Positions 13,632-26,769 of a DNA stretch of 64,000 nt are shown in pieces. The notes beneath the pieces were generated by a model that searched no databases, was not told the origin of the DNA, and saw only the letters and a program-made list of their open reading frames with translations. Within the stretch, counting starts at the first letter, position 1, and every line of letters begins with the position of its first letter. The translations under genes and the position numbers were made by a program. The stretch is from contig NW_027488644.1 in assembly GCF_050948215.1 (NCBI RefSeq), positions 62,001-126,000 on the forward strand, read 5' to 3'. The DNA is from Halictus rubicundus (taxonomy: Eukaryota; Arthropoda; Insecta; Hymenoptera; Halictidae).

Positions 13632-16600
13632 GATTGAGGATAGGATAGAGGATTGGATAGGATTGAGGATATTATGGGATAGAGGATAGGATAGGATAGG
13701 ATAGGATAGTATAGAGGATAGGATAGGATAGAGGATAGGATAGGATAGACGATAGGATGGGATAGAGGATAAGATAGAGGATAGGATAGGATAGACGATA
13801 GGATGGGATAGAGGATAGGATAGAGGATAGGATAGAGGATAGGATAGAGGATAGGATAGGATATATGATACTATAGGATGGAGAATACGATATTATAGAG
13901 GATAGTATACGATAGAGGATAGGATAGGGTAGAGGATAGGATAAGATAGATGATAGGATAGGGTAGATAATAGGATAAGATAGAGGATAGGATAGAATAG
14001 AGTACAGGATAGTATAGAGGATAAGATAATAAAGAGAATAGGATAGGATAGAGGATAGGATAGGATAGAGGATAAGATAATATAGGGAATAGGATAGGAT
14101 AGAGGATAGGCCAGAATAGAGGATAGGATAGGATAGAGTACAGGATAGTATAGAGGATAAGATAATATAGAGAATAGGATAGGATAGAGGATAGGACAGG
14201 ATAGAGGATAGGATAGGATAGAGGATAGGATAGGATAGAGGATAGGATAGGATAGAGGATATGATAGGCTAGGATAGAGGATAGGATAGGATTGAGGATA
14301 GGATAGGATAGAGTACAGGATAGTATAGAGGATAATATAATATAGAGAATAGGATAGGATAGAGGATAGGACAGGATGGCGGATAGGATAGGATAGAGTA
14401 CAGGATAGTATAGAGGATAAGATAATATAGAGAATAGAATAGGATAGAGGATATGACAGGATAGAGGATAGGATAGGGTAGAGGATAGGATAGGATAGAG
14501 GATAGCATAGGATAGAGGATATGATAAGCTAGGATAGAGGATAGGATAGGATTGAGGATAGGATAGGATAGAGGATAGGATAGGATAGAGGATAGGATAG
14601 AGGATTGGATAGGATTGAGGATATTATGGGATAGAGGATAGGATAGGATAGGATAGGATAGAGGATAGGATAGGATAGAGGATATGATAGGATAGAGGAT
14701 AGGATAGGATAGAGGATAGGCTAGGATAGAGGATAGGATAGGATAGAGGATAGGATAGGATTGAGGATAGTATAGGATTGAGGATAGGATAGGATAGAGA
14801 ATAGGATAGGATAGAGGATAGGATAGGATAGAGGATAGGATGGAGGATAGGATAGAGGATTGGATAGGATTGAGGATATTATGGGATAGAGAATAGGATA
14901 GGATAGGATAGTATAGAGGATAGGATAGAATAGAGTACAGGATAGTATAGAGGATAAGATAATATAGAGTACAGGATAGTATAGAGGATAAGATAATATA
15001 GAGAATAGGATAGGATAGAGGATAGGACAGGATAGAGGATAGGATAGGGTAGAGGATAGGATAGGATAGAGGATAGGATAGGATAGAGGATATGATAAGC
15101 TAGGATAGAGGATAGGATAGGATTGAGGATAGGATACGATAGAGGATAGGATAGGATAGAGGATAGGATAGGATAGAGGATTGGATATATGATACTATAG
15201 GATGAAGGATACGATATTATAGAGGATAGTATAGGATAGAGGATAGGATAGGGTAGAGTATAGGATAAGATAGTGGATAGGATAGGGTAGACGATAGGAT
15301 GGGGGATTGGATAGGATTGAGGATATTATGGGATAGAGAATAGGATAGGATAGGATAGTATAGAGGATAGGATAGAATAGAGTACAGGATAGTATAGAGG
15401 ATAAGATAATATAGAGAATAGGATAGGATAGAGGATAGGAGAGGATAGAGGATAGGATAGGATAGAGGATAGGATAGGATAGAGTATAGGATAGGATAGA
15501 GAATAGAATACGATAGAGGATAGGATAGGATAGAGGATAGGATAGTATAGAGAATAGAATAGGATAGAGGATAGGATAGGATTGAGGATAGGATAGGATA
15601 GATGATAGGATAGAGGATTGGATGGGATAGAGGATACGATACGATAGAGGATCGGATAGGATAGAGGGTAGAATAGAGAATTGGATGGCATAGAGGATAC
15701 GATACGATAGAGGATAGGATAGGATAGAGGATAGGATAGGATAGAGGATAGGATATTGTAGAGGATAGGATACGATACAGGATAGGATAGGATAGAGGAT
15801 AGGATAGGATAGACGATAGGATAGGGGATTGGATAGGATAGAGGATATGATAGGATAGAGGATAGGATAGGATGGAGGATAGGATAGGATAGAGGATAGG
15901 ATAGGACAGAGGATAGGATAGGATAGAGGATAGGATAGGGTGGAGGATAAGATACGATAGAGGATAGGATAGGATAGAGTACAGGATAGTATAGAGGATA
16001 AGATAATATAGAGAATAGGATAGGATAGAGGATAGGACAGGATGGAGGATAGGATAGGATAGAGTACAGGATAGTATAGAGGATAAGATAATATAGAGAA
16101 TAGGATAGGATAGAGGATAGGACAGGATAGAGGATAGGATAGGATAGAGGATAGGATAGGATGGAGGATAGGATAGGATATATAATACTATAGGATGAAG
16201 GATACGATATTATAGAGGATAGTATAGGATAGAGGATAGGATAGGATAGAGGATAGGATAGAGGATAGGATAGAGGATTGGATAGGATTGAGGATATTAT
16301 GGGATAGAGGATAGGATACGATAGGATAGGATAGTATAGAGGATAGGATAGGATAGAGGATAGGATAGGATAGACGATAGGATGGGATAGAGGATAGGAT
16401 AGAGGATAGGATAGAGGATAGGATAGAGGATAGGATAGGATATATGATACTATAGGATGGAGAATACGATATTATAGAGGATAGTATACGATAGAGGATA
16501 GGATAGGGGTAGAGGATAGGATAAGGTAGATGATAGGATAGGGTAGATAATAGGATAAGATAGAGGATAGGATAGAATAGAGTACAGGATAGTATAGAGG

Positions 16601-16679
16601 ATAAGATATTAAAGAGAATAGGATAGGATAGAGGATAGGATAGGATAGAGGATAGGATAGGATAGAGGATAGGATAGGA
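13632..16679 (+). repeat. HOR-A tandem copy 3, truncated into HOR-B
   Basis: Matches copy 2 at offset 3,075 until about 16.6 kb. It carries GGCC at 14109. Near 16.6-16.68 kb the order switches to that of 4668 onward. A private TATTAAAG in place of TAATAAAG (near 16608) sits close to the junction. Confidence 0.85.
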
Positions 16680-18377
16680 TAGAGGATATGATAGGATAGA
16701 GGATAGGATAGGATAGAGGATAGGCTAGGATAGAGGATAGGATAGGATAGAGGATGGGATAGGATAGAGGATAGGATAGCATAGAGGATAGGATGGAGGA
16801 TAGGATAGAGGATTGGATAGGATTGAGGATTTTATGGGATAGAGAATAGGATAGGATAGGATAGTATAGAGGATAGGATAGAATAGAGTACAGGATATTA
16901 TAGAGGATAAGATAATATAGAGAATAGGATAGGATAGAGGATAGGAGAGGATAGAGGATAGGATAGGATAGAGGATAGGATAGGATAGAGTATAGGATAG
17001 TATAGAGAATAGAATAGGATAGAGGATATGATAGGATAGAGGATCGGATAGGATAGAGGGTAGAATAGAGAATTGGATGGCATAGAGGATACGATACTAT
17101 AGAGGATAGGATAGGATAGAGGATAGGATAGGATAGAGGATAGGATATTATAGAGGATAGGATAGGATAGACGATATTATAGGGGATTGGATAGGATAGA
17201 GGATATGATAGGATAGAGGATAGGATAGGATAGAGGATAGGATAGGATAGAGGATAGGATAGGACAGAGGATACCATACGATAGAGGATATGCTAGGATA
17301 GACGGTAGGATAGAGAATTGGATAGGATGGAGAATACGATACGATAGAGGATAGGATATTGTATATGATATTATGGGATGGAGGATAGGATAGGATAGAC
17401 GATAGGATGGGGGATTGGATAGGATAGTGGATATGATAGGATAGAGGATAGGACAGGACAGAGGATAGGATAGGACAGTGGATAGGATAGGATAAAGGAT
17501 AGGATAGGGTAGAGGATAAGATACGATAGAGGATAGGATAGGATAGAGTACAGGATAGTATAGAGGATAAGATAATATAGAGAATAGGATATTATAGAGG
17601 ATAGGACAGGATGGAGGATAGGATAGGATAGAGTACAGGATAGTATAGAGGATAACATAATATAGAGAATAGGATAGGATAGAGGATATGACAGGATAGA
17701 GGATAGGATAGGATAGAGGATAGGATAGGATATAGGATAGAATAGGATAGATGTAGGATAGAGGATTGGATAGGATAGAGGATACGATACGATAGAGGAT
17801 AAGATAGGATAGGGGGTAGGATAGAGAATTGGATGGGATAGAGGATAAGATACGATAGAGGATAGGATAGGATAGAGGGTAGGATAGAGAATTGAATAGG
17901 ATTGAGGATATTATGGGATAGAGGATAGGATAGGATTGGATAGAATAGGATAGAGGATAGGATATGGTAGAGGATAGGATAAGATAGAGGATAGGATAGA
18001 ATAGAGTACAGGATAGTATAGAGGATAAGATTATATAGAGAATAGGATAGGATAGAGGATAGGACAGGATAGAGGATAGGATAGGATAGAGGATAGGATA
18101 GGATAGAGGATAGGATAGGATAGAGAATAGAATACGATAGAGGAATGGATAGGATAGGGGTTACCATACGATAGAGGATAGGCTGGGATAGAGGGTAGGA
18201 TAGAGAATTGAATAGGATAGAGGACACAATACGATAGAGGATAGAATAGGATATATGATATTATAGGATGGAGGATACGATATTATAGAGGATAGGATAG
18301 GATAGAGGATAGGACAGGATGGAGGATAGGATAGGATAGAGTACAGGATAGTATAGAGGATAAGATAATATAGAGAA
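16680..18377 (+). repeat. HOR-B copy 2
   Basis: Repeat of 4668-6365 at a constant 12,012-bp offset. Checks include GGTTACC at 18159 and the open frames 17371-17658 and 17592-18227. Private substitutions include GGATAGCATAGAGG near 16785 and AGTGGATATG near 17427. Confidence 0.88.
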
Positions 18378-19373
18378 TAGGATAGGATAGAGGATAGGAC
18401 AGGATAGAGGATAGGATAGGATAGAGGATAGGATAGGATAGGATGGAGGATAGGATAGGATAGAGTATAGGATAGGATAGAGAATAGAATACGATAGAGG
18501 ATAGGATAGGATAGAGGATAGGATAGTATAGAGAATAGAATAGGATAGAGGATAGGATAGGATTGAGGATAGGATAGGATAGATGATAGGATAGAGGATT
18601 GGATGGGATAGAGGATACGATACGATAGAGGATAGGATAGCATAGAGGGTAGGATAGAGAATTGAATAGCATTGAGGAAATTATAGGATAGAGGATATTA
18701 TAGGATAGAGGATAGGATAGGATAGGATAGGATAGAAGTTAGGATAGGCTAGATGATAGGATAAGATAGAGGATAGGATAGAATAGAGCACAGGATAGTA
18801 TAGAGGATAAGATAATATAGAGAATAGGATAGGATAGAGGATAGGACAGGATAGAGGATAGGATAGGATAGAGGATAGGATAGGATATAGGATAGAATAG
18901 GATAGAGGATAGGATAGGATTGAGTATAGGATAGGATAGAGGATAGGATAGAATAGAGGATAGGATATAATAGAGGATAGGATAGGATAGAGGATAGGAT
19001 AGGATAGAGGGTAGGATAGAGAATTGAATAGGATTGAGGATATTATAGGATAGAGGATATTATAGGATAGAGGATAGGATAGGATAGGATAGGATAGAAG
19101 ATAGGATAGGCTAGATGATAGGATAAGATAGAGGATAGGATAGAATAGAGCACAGGATAGTATAGAGGATAAGATAATATAGAGAATAGGATAGGATAGA
19201 GGATAGGACAGGATAGAGGATAGGATAGGATAGAGGATAGGTTAGGATAGAGGATAGGATAGGATAGAGGATAGGATTGAGGATAGGATAGGATAGAGGA
19301 TAGGATAGGATAGAGGATAGGATAGGATAGAGGATAGGATAGAGGATAGGATAGAGGATTGGATAGGATTGAG
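18378..19373 (+). repeat. Post-B segment, GAGCAC lineage
   Basis: Matches 23465-24422 at offset 5,087, for example the rare GGTTAGGATA unit at 19240 and 24327. It contains the GAGCAC form of the GTAC cassette, GGAAATTATAGG (a private change near 18677) and GATATAATAGAGG units. Relative to the 23-kb copy it lacks 216 bp at its left edge. Confidence 0.8.
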
Positions 19374-20925
19374 GATATTATGGGATAGAGGATAGGATAC
19401 GATAGGATAGGATAGGGTAGAGTATAGGATAAGATAGTGGATAGGATAGGGTAGACGATAGGATGGGGGATTGGATAGGATTGAGGATATTATGGGATAG
19501 AGAATAGGATAGGATAGGATAGTATAGAGGATAGGATAGAATAGAGTACAGGATAGTATAGAGGATAAGATAATATAGAGAATAGGATAGGATAGAGGAT
19601 AGGAGAGGATAGAGGATAGGATAGGATAGAGGATAGGATAGGATAGAGTATAGGATAGGATAGAGAATAGAATACGATAGAGGATAGGATAGGATAGAGG
19701 ATAGGATAGTATAGAGAATAGAATAGGATAGAGGATAGGATAGGATTGAGGATAGGATAGGATAGATGATAGGATAGAGGATTGGATGGGATAGAGGATA
19801 CGATACGATAGAGGATCGGATAGGATAGAGGGTAGAATAGAGAATTGGATGGCATAGAGGATACGATACGATAGAGGATAGGATAGGATAGAGGATAGGA
19901 TAGGATAGAGGATAGGATATTGTAGAGGATAGGATACGATACAGGATAGGATAGGATAGAGGATAGGATAGGATAGAGGATAGGATAGGATAGACGATAG
20001 GATAGGGGATTGGATAGGATAGAGGATATGATAGGATAGAGGATAGGATAGGATGGAGGATAGGATAGGATAGAGGATAGGATAGGACAGAGGATAGGAT
20101 AGGATAGAGGATAGGATAGGGTGGAGGATAAGATACGATAGAGGATAGGATAGGATAGAGTACAGGATAGTATAGAGGATAAGATAATATAGAGAATAGG
20201 ATAGGATAGAGGATAGGACAGGATGGAGGATAGGATAGGATAGAGTACAGGATAGTATAGAGGATAAGATAATATAGAGAATAGGATAGGATAGAGGATA
20301 GGACAGGATAGAGGATAGGATAGGATAGAGGATAGGATAGGATGGAGGATAGGATAGGATATATAATACTATAGGATGAAGGATACGATATTATAGAGGA
20401 TAGTATAGGATAGAGGATAGGATAGGATAGAGGATAGGATAGAGGATAGGATAGAGGATTGGATAGGATTGAGGATATTATGGGATAGAGGATAGGATAC
20501 GATAGGATAGGATAGTATAGAGGATAGGATAGGATAGAGGATAGGATAGGATAGACGATAGGATGGGATAGAGGATAGGATAGAGGATAGGATAGAGGAT
20601 AGGATAGAGGATAGGATAGAGGATAGGATAGGATATATGATACTATAGGATGGAGAATACGATATTATAGAGGATAGTATACGATAGAGGATAGGATAGG
20701 GGTAGAGGATAGGATAAGGTAGATGATAGGATAGGGTAGATAATAGGATAAGATAGAGGATAGGATAGAATAGAGTACAGGATAGTATAGAGGATAAGAT
20801 AATAAAGAGAATAGGATAGGATAGAGGATAGGATAGGATAGAGGATAGGATAGGATAGAGGATAGGATAGGATAGAGGATAGGATAGGATAGAGGATAGG
20901 ATAGGATAGAGGATAGGATAGGATA
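19374..20925 (+). repeat. HOR-A segment inside the B-rich domain
   Basis: From about 19408 the order is that of about 691-2160. The reverse-strand open frame 19490-19855 is the same as at 773, 3460, 9159, 12251 and 15326. The left junction joins a GATACGATAGGATAGG unit directly to GGGTAGAGTATAGG. The 18-bp GGGGTAGAGG unit is present near 20697. One extra 12-mer appears in the series near 20580-20630. Confidence 0.8.
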
Positions 20926-23248
20926 GAGGATAAGATAATATAGGGAATAGGATAGGATAGAGGATAGGCCAGGATAGAGGATAGGATAGGATAGAGTACA
21001 GGATAGTATAGAGGATAAGATAATATAGAGAATAGGATAGGATAGAGGATAGGACAGGATAGAGGATAGGATAGGATAGAGGATAGGATAGGATAGAGGA
21101 TAGGATAGGATAGAGGATAGGATAGGATAGAGGATATGATAGGCTAGGATAGAGGATAGGATAGGATTGAGGATAGGATAGGATAGAGTACAGGATAGTA
21201 TAGAGGATAAGATAATATAGAGAATAGGATAGGATAGAGGATAGGACAGGATGGCGGATAGGATAGGATAGAGTACAGGATAGTATAGAGGATAAGATAA
21301 TATAGAGAATAGGATAGGATAGAGGATAGGACAGGATAGAGGATAGGATAGGGTAGAGGATAGGATAGGATAGAGGATAGCATAGGATAGAGGATATGAT
21401 AAGCTAGGATAGAGGATAGGATAGGATTGAGGATAGGATAGGATAGAGGATAGGATAGGATAGAGGATAGGATAGAGGATTGGATAGGATTGAGGATATT
21501 ATGGGATAGAGGATAGGATAGGATAGGATAGGATAGAGGATAGGATAGGATAGAGGATATGATAGGATAGAGGATAGGATAGGATAGAGGATAGGCTAGG
21601 ATAGAGGATAGGATAGGATAGAGGATGGGATAGGATAGAGGATAGGATAGGATAGAGGATAGGATGGAGGATAGGATAGAGGATTGGATAGGATTGAGGA
21701 TTTTATGGGATAGAGAATAGGATAGGATAGGATAGTATAGAGGATAGGATAGAATAGAGTACAGGATATTATAGAGGATAAGATAATATAGAGAATAGGA
21801 TAGGATAGAGGATAGGAGAGGATAGAGGATAGGATAGGATAGAGGATAGGATAGGATAGAGTATAGGATAGTATAGAGAATAGAATAGGATAGAGGATAT
21901 GATAGGATAGAGGATCGGATAGGATAGAGGGTAGAATAGAGAATTGGATGGCATAGAGGATACGATACGATAGAGGATAGGATAGGATAGAGGATAGGAT
22001 AGGATAGAGGATAGGATATTATAGAGGATAGGATAGGATAGACGATATTATAGGGGATTGGATAGGATAGAGGATATGATAGGATAGAGGATAGGATAGG
22101 ATAGAGGATAGGATAGGATAGAGGATAGGATAGGACAGAGGATACCATACGATAGAGGATATGCTAGGATAGACGGTAGGATAGAGAATTGGATAGGATG
22201 GAGGATACGATACGATAGAGGATAGGATAGGGTATATGATATTATGGGATGGAGGATAGGATAGGATAGACGATAGGATGGGGGATTGGATAGGATAGAG
22301 GATATGATAGGATAGAGGATAGGACAGGACAGAGGATAGGATAGGACAGAGGATAGGATAGGATAAAGGATAGGATAGGGTAGAGGATAAGATACGATAG
22401 AGGATAGGATAGGATAGAGTACAGGATAGTATAGAGGATAAGATAATATAGAGAATAGGATATTATAGAGGATAGGACAGGATGGAGGATAGGATAGGAT
22501 AGAGTACAGGATAGTATAGAGGATAACATAATATAGAGAATAGGATAGGATAGAGGATATGACAGGATAGAGGATAGGATAGGATAGAGGATAGGATAGG
22601 ATATAGGATAGAATAGGATAGATGTAGGATAGAGGATTGGATAGGATAGAGGATACGATACGATAGAGGATAAGATAGGATAGGGGGTAGGATAGAGAAT
22701 TGGATGGGATAGAGGATAAGATACGATAGAGGATAGGATAGGATAGAGGGTAGGATAGAGAATTGAATAGGATTGAGGATATTATGGGATAGAGGATAGG
22801 ATAGGATTGGATAGAATAGGATAGAGGATAGGATATGGTAGAGGATAGGATAAGATAGAGGATAGGATAGAATAGAGTACAGGATAGTATAGAGGATAAG
22901 ATTATATAGAGAATAGGATAGGATAGAGGATAGGACAGGATAGAGGATAGGATAGGATAGAGGATAGGATAGGATAGAGGATAGGATAGGATAGAGAATA
23001 GAATACGATAGAGGAATGGATAGGATAGGGGTTACCATACGATAGAGGATAGGCTGGGATAGAGGGTAGGATTGAGAATTGAATAGGATAGAGGACACAA
23101 TACGATAGAGGATAGAATAGGATATATGATATTATAGGATGGAGGATACGATATTATAGAGGATAGGATAGGATAGAGGATAGGACAGGATGGAGGATAG
23201 GATAGGATAGAGTACAGGATAGTATAGAGGATAAGATAATATAGAGAA
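20926..23248 (+). repeat. HOR-B copy 3 with its A-type leader
   Basis: Repeat of 4043-6365 at a constant 16,883-bp offset, confirmed at GGCC (4084 and 20967), the open frame start point 4261 and 21144, 5580 and 22463, and GGTTACC (6147 and 23030). At 2.3 kb it is the longest B copy shared with the left end. Private changes include GGATTGAGAATTGAATAGG near 23069. Confidence 0.88.
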
Positions 23249-23464
23249 TAGGATAGGATAGAGGATAGGACAGGATAGAGGATAGGATAGGATAGAGGAT
23301 AGGATAGGATGGAGGATAGGATGGAGGATAGGATAGGATAGAGGATAGGACAGGACAGAGGATAGGATAGGACAGAGGATAGGATAGGATAGAGGAGAGG
23401 ATAGGATAGACGATAGTATAGGATAGAGTACAGGATAGTATAGAGGATAAGATAATATAGAGAA
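23249..23464 (+). repeat. 216-bp block absent from the 18-kb copy
   Basis: The offset between the 18-kb and 23-kb segments changes from 4,871 to 5,087 bp here, a difference of 216 bp. The block ends with GGAGAGGATAGG, GACGATAGTATAGG and one GTAC cassette. The same block is present in the next copy near 28.3-28.5 kb. It may have been gained once in the 23/28-kb ancestor or lost at 18 kb. Confidence 0.75.
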
Positions 23465-25020
23465 TAGGATAGGATAGAGGATAGGACAGGATAGAGGATA
23501 GGATAGGATAGAGGATAGGATAGGATAGGATGGAGGATAGGATAGGATAGAGTATAGGATAGGATAGAGAATAGAATACGATAGAGGATAGGATAGGATA
23601 GAGGATAGGATAGTATAGAGAATAGAATAGGATAGAGGATAGGATAGGATTGAGGATAGGATAGGATAGATGATAGGATAGAGGATTGGATGGGATAGAG
23701 GATACGATACGATAGAGGATAGGATAGCATAGAGGGTAGGATAGAGAATTGAATAGGATTGAGGATATTATAGGATAGAGGATATTATAGGATAGAGGAT
23801 AGGATAGGATAGGATAGGATAGAAGATAGGATAGGCTAGATGATAGGATAAGATAGAGGATAGGATAGAATAGAGCACAGGATAGTATAGAGGATAAGAT
23901 AATATAGAGAATAGGATAGGATAGAGGATAGGACAGGATAGAGGATAGGATAGGATAGAGGATAGGATAGGATATAGGATAGAATAGGATAGAGGATAGG
24001 ATAGGATTGAGTATAGGATAGGATAGAGGATAGGATAGAATAGAGGATAGGATATAATAGAGGATAGGATAGGATAGAGGATAGGATAGGATAGAGGGTA
24101 GGATAGAGAATTGAATAGGATTGAGGATATTATAGGATAGAGGATATTATAGGATAGAGGATAGGATAGGATAGGATAGGATAGAAGATAGGATAGGCTA
24201 GATGATAGGATAAGATAGAGGATAGGATAGAATAGAGCACAGGATAGTATAGAGGATAAGATAATATAGAGAATAGGATAGGATAGAGGATAGGACAGGA
24301 TAGAGGATAGGATAGGATAGAGGATAGGTTAGGATAGAGGATAGGATAGGATAGAGGATAGGATTGAGGATAGGATAGGATAGAGGATAGGATACGATAG
24401 AGGATAGGATAAGATAGAGGATAGGATAGGATAGAGGATATGATAGGCTAGGATAGAGGATAGGATAGGATTGAGGATAGGATAGGATAGAGTACAGGAT
24501 AGTATAGAGGATAAGATAATATACAGAATAGGATAGGATAGAGGATAGGACAGGATAGAGGATAGGATAGGATAGATGATAGGATAGGATAGAGGATAGG
24601 ATAGGATAGAGGATGTGATAAGCTAGGATAGAGGATAGGATAGGATTGAGGATAGGATAGGATAGAGGATAGGATAGGATAGAGGATAGGATAGGATAGA
24701 GGATAGGATAGGATAGAGGATAGGATAGAGGATTGGATAGGATTGGGGATATTATGGGATAGAGGATAGGATAGGATAGGATAGGATAGAGGATAGGATA
24801 GGATAGAGGATATGATAGGATAGAGGATAGGATAAGATAGAGGATAGGATAGGATAGAGGATATGATAGGCTAGGATAGAGGATAGGATAGGATTGAGGA
24901 TAGGATAGGATATAGGATATGATAGGCTAGGATAGAGGATAGGATAGGATTGAGGATAGGATAGGATAGATGATAGGATAGAGAATTGGATGGGATAGAG
25001 GATACGATACGATAGAGGAT
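23465..25020 (+). repeat. Post-B segment, second copy
   Basis: The left part matches 18378-19335; the whole matches 28482-30037 at offset 5,017. Rare shared units include ATACAGAATA (24524 and 29541), GGATGTGATAAGC (24612 and 29629) and GGATTGGGG (24741 and 29758). It ends at a sharp switch into A-type sequence with GGATCGG. Confidence 0.82.
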
Positions 25021-26769
25021 CGGATAGGATAGAGGGTAGAATAGAGAATTGGATGGCATAGAGGATACGATACGATAGAGGATAGGATAGGATAGAGGAT
25101 AGGATAGGATAGAGGATAGGATATTGTAGAGGATAGGATACGATACAGGATAGGATAGGATAGAGGATAGGATAGGATAGAGGATAGGATAGGATAGACG
25201 ATAGGATAGGGGATTGGATAGGATAGAGGATATGATAGGATAGAGGATAGGATAGGATGGAGGATAGGATAGGATAGAGGATAGGATAGGACAGAGGATA
25301 GGATAGGATAGAGGATAGGATAGGGTGGAGGATAAGATACGATAGAGGATAGGATAGGATAGAGTACAGGATAGTATAGAGGATAAGATAATATAGAGAA
25401 TAGGATAGGATAGAGGATAGGACAGGATGGAGGATAGGATAGGATAGAGTACAGGATAGTATAGAGGATAAGATAATATAGAGAATAGGATAGGATAGAG
25501 GATAGGACAGGATAGAGGATAGGATAGGATAGAGGATAGGATAGGATGGAGGATAGGATAGGATATATAATACTATAGGATGAAGGATACGATATTATAG
25601 AGGATAGTATAGGATAGAGGATAGGATAGGATAGAGGATAGGATAGAGGATAGGATAGAGGATTGGATAGGATTGAGGATATTATGGGATAGAGGATAGG
25701 ATACGATAGGATAGGATAGTATAGAGGATAGGATAGGATAGAGGATAGGATAGGATAGACGATAGGATGGGATAGAGGATAGGATAGAGGATAGGATAGA
25801 GGATAGGATAGAGGATAGGATAGGATATATGATACTATAGGATGGAGAATACGATAGAGGATAGGATAGGGGTAGAGGATAGGATAAGGTAGATGATAGG
25901 ATAGGGTAGATAATAGGATAAGATAGAGGATAGGATAGAATAGAGTACAGGATAGTATAGAGGATAAGATAATAAAGAGAATAGGATAGGATAGAGGATA
26001 GGATAGGATAGAGGATAGGATAGGATAGAGGATAGGATAGGATAGAGGATAGGATAGGATAGAGGATAGGATAGGATAGAGGATAAGATAATATAGGGAA
26101 TAGGATAGCATAGAGGATAGGCCAGGATAGAGGATAGGATAGGATAGAGTACAGGATAGTATAGAGGATAAGATAATATAGAGAATAGGATAGGATAGAG
26201 GATAGGACAGGATAGAGGATAGGATAGGATAGAGGATAGGATAGGATAGAGGATAGGATAGGATAGAGGATAGGATAGGATAGATGATATGATAGGCTAG
26301 GATAGAGGATAGGATAGGATTGAGGATAGGATAGGATAGAGTACAGGATAGTATAGAGGATAAGATAATATAGAGAATAGGATAGGATAGAGGATAGGAC
26401 AGGATGGCGGATAGGATAGGATAGAGTACAGGATAGTATAGAGGATAAGATAATATAGAGAATAGGATAGGATAGAGGATAGGACAGGATAGAGGATAGG
26501 ATAGGGTAAAGGATAGGATAGGATAGAGGATAGCATAGGATAGAGGATATGATAAGCTAGGATAGAGGATAGGATAGGATTGAGGATAGGATAGGATAGA
26601 GGATAGGATAGGATAGAGGATAGGATAGAGGATTGGATAGGATTGAGGATATTATGGGATAGAGGATAGGATAGGATAGGATAGGATAGAGGATAGGATA
26701 GGATAGAGGATATGATAGGATAGAGGATAGGATAGGATAGAGGATAGGCTAGGATAGAGGATAGGATAG
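25021..26769 (+). repeat. HOR-A segment with internal deletions
   Basis: Matches 19817-21616 with an offset that falls from 5,204 to 5,153 bp along its length. One visible cause is loss of the ATATTATA and AGTATA stretch after GGAGAATAC near 25850. GGCC is at 26120. At about 26770 a further 136 bp is missing relative to 21617-21752. Confidence 0.78.
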
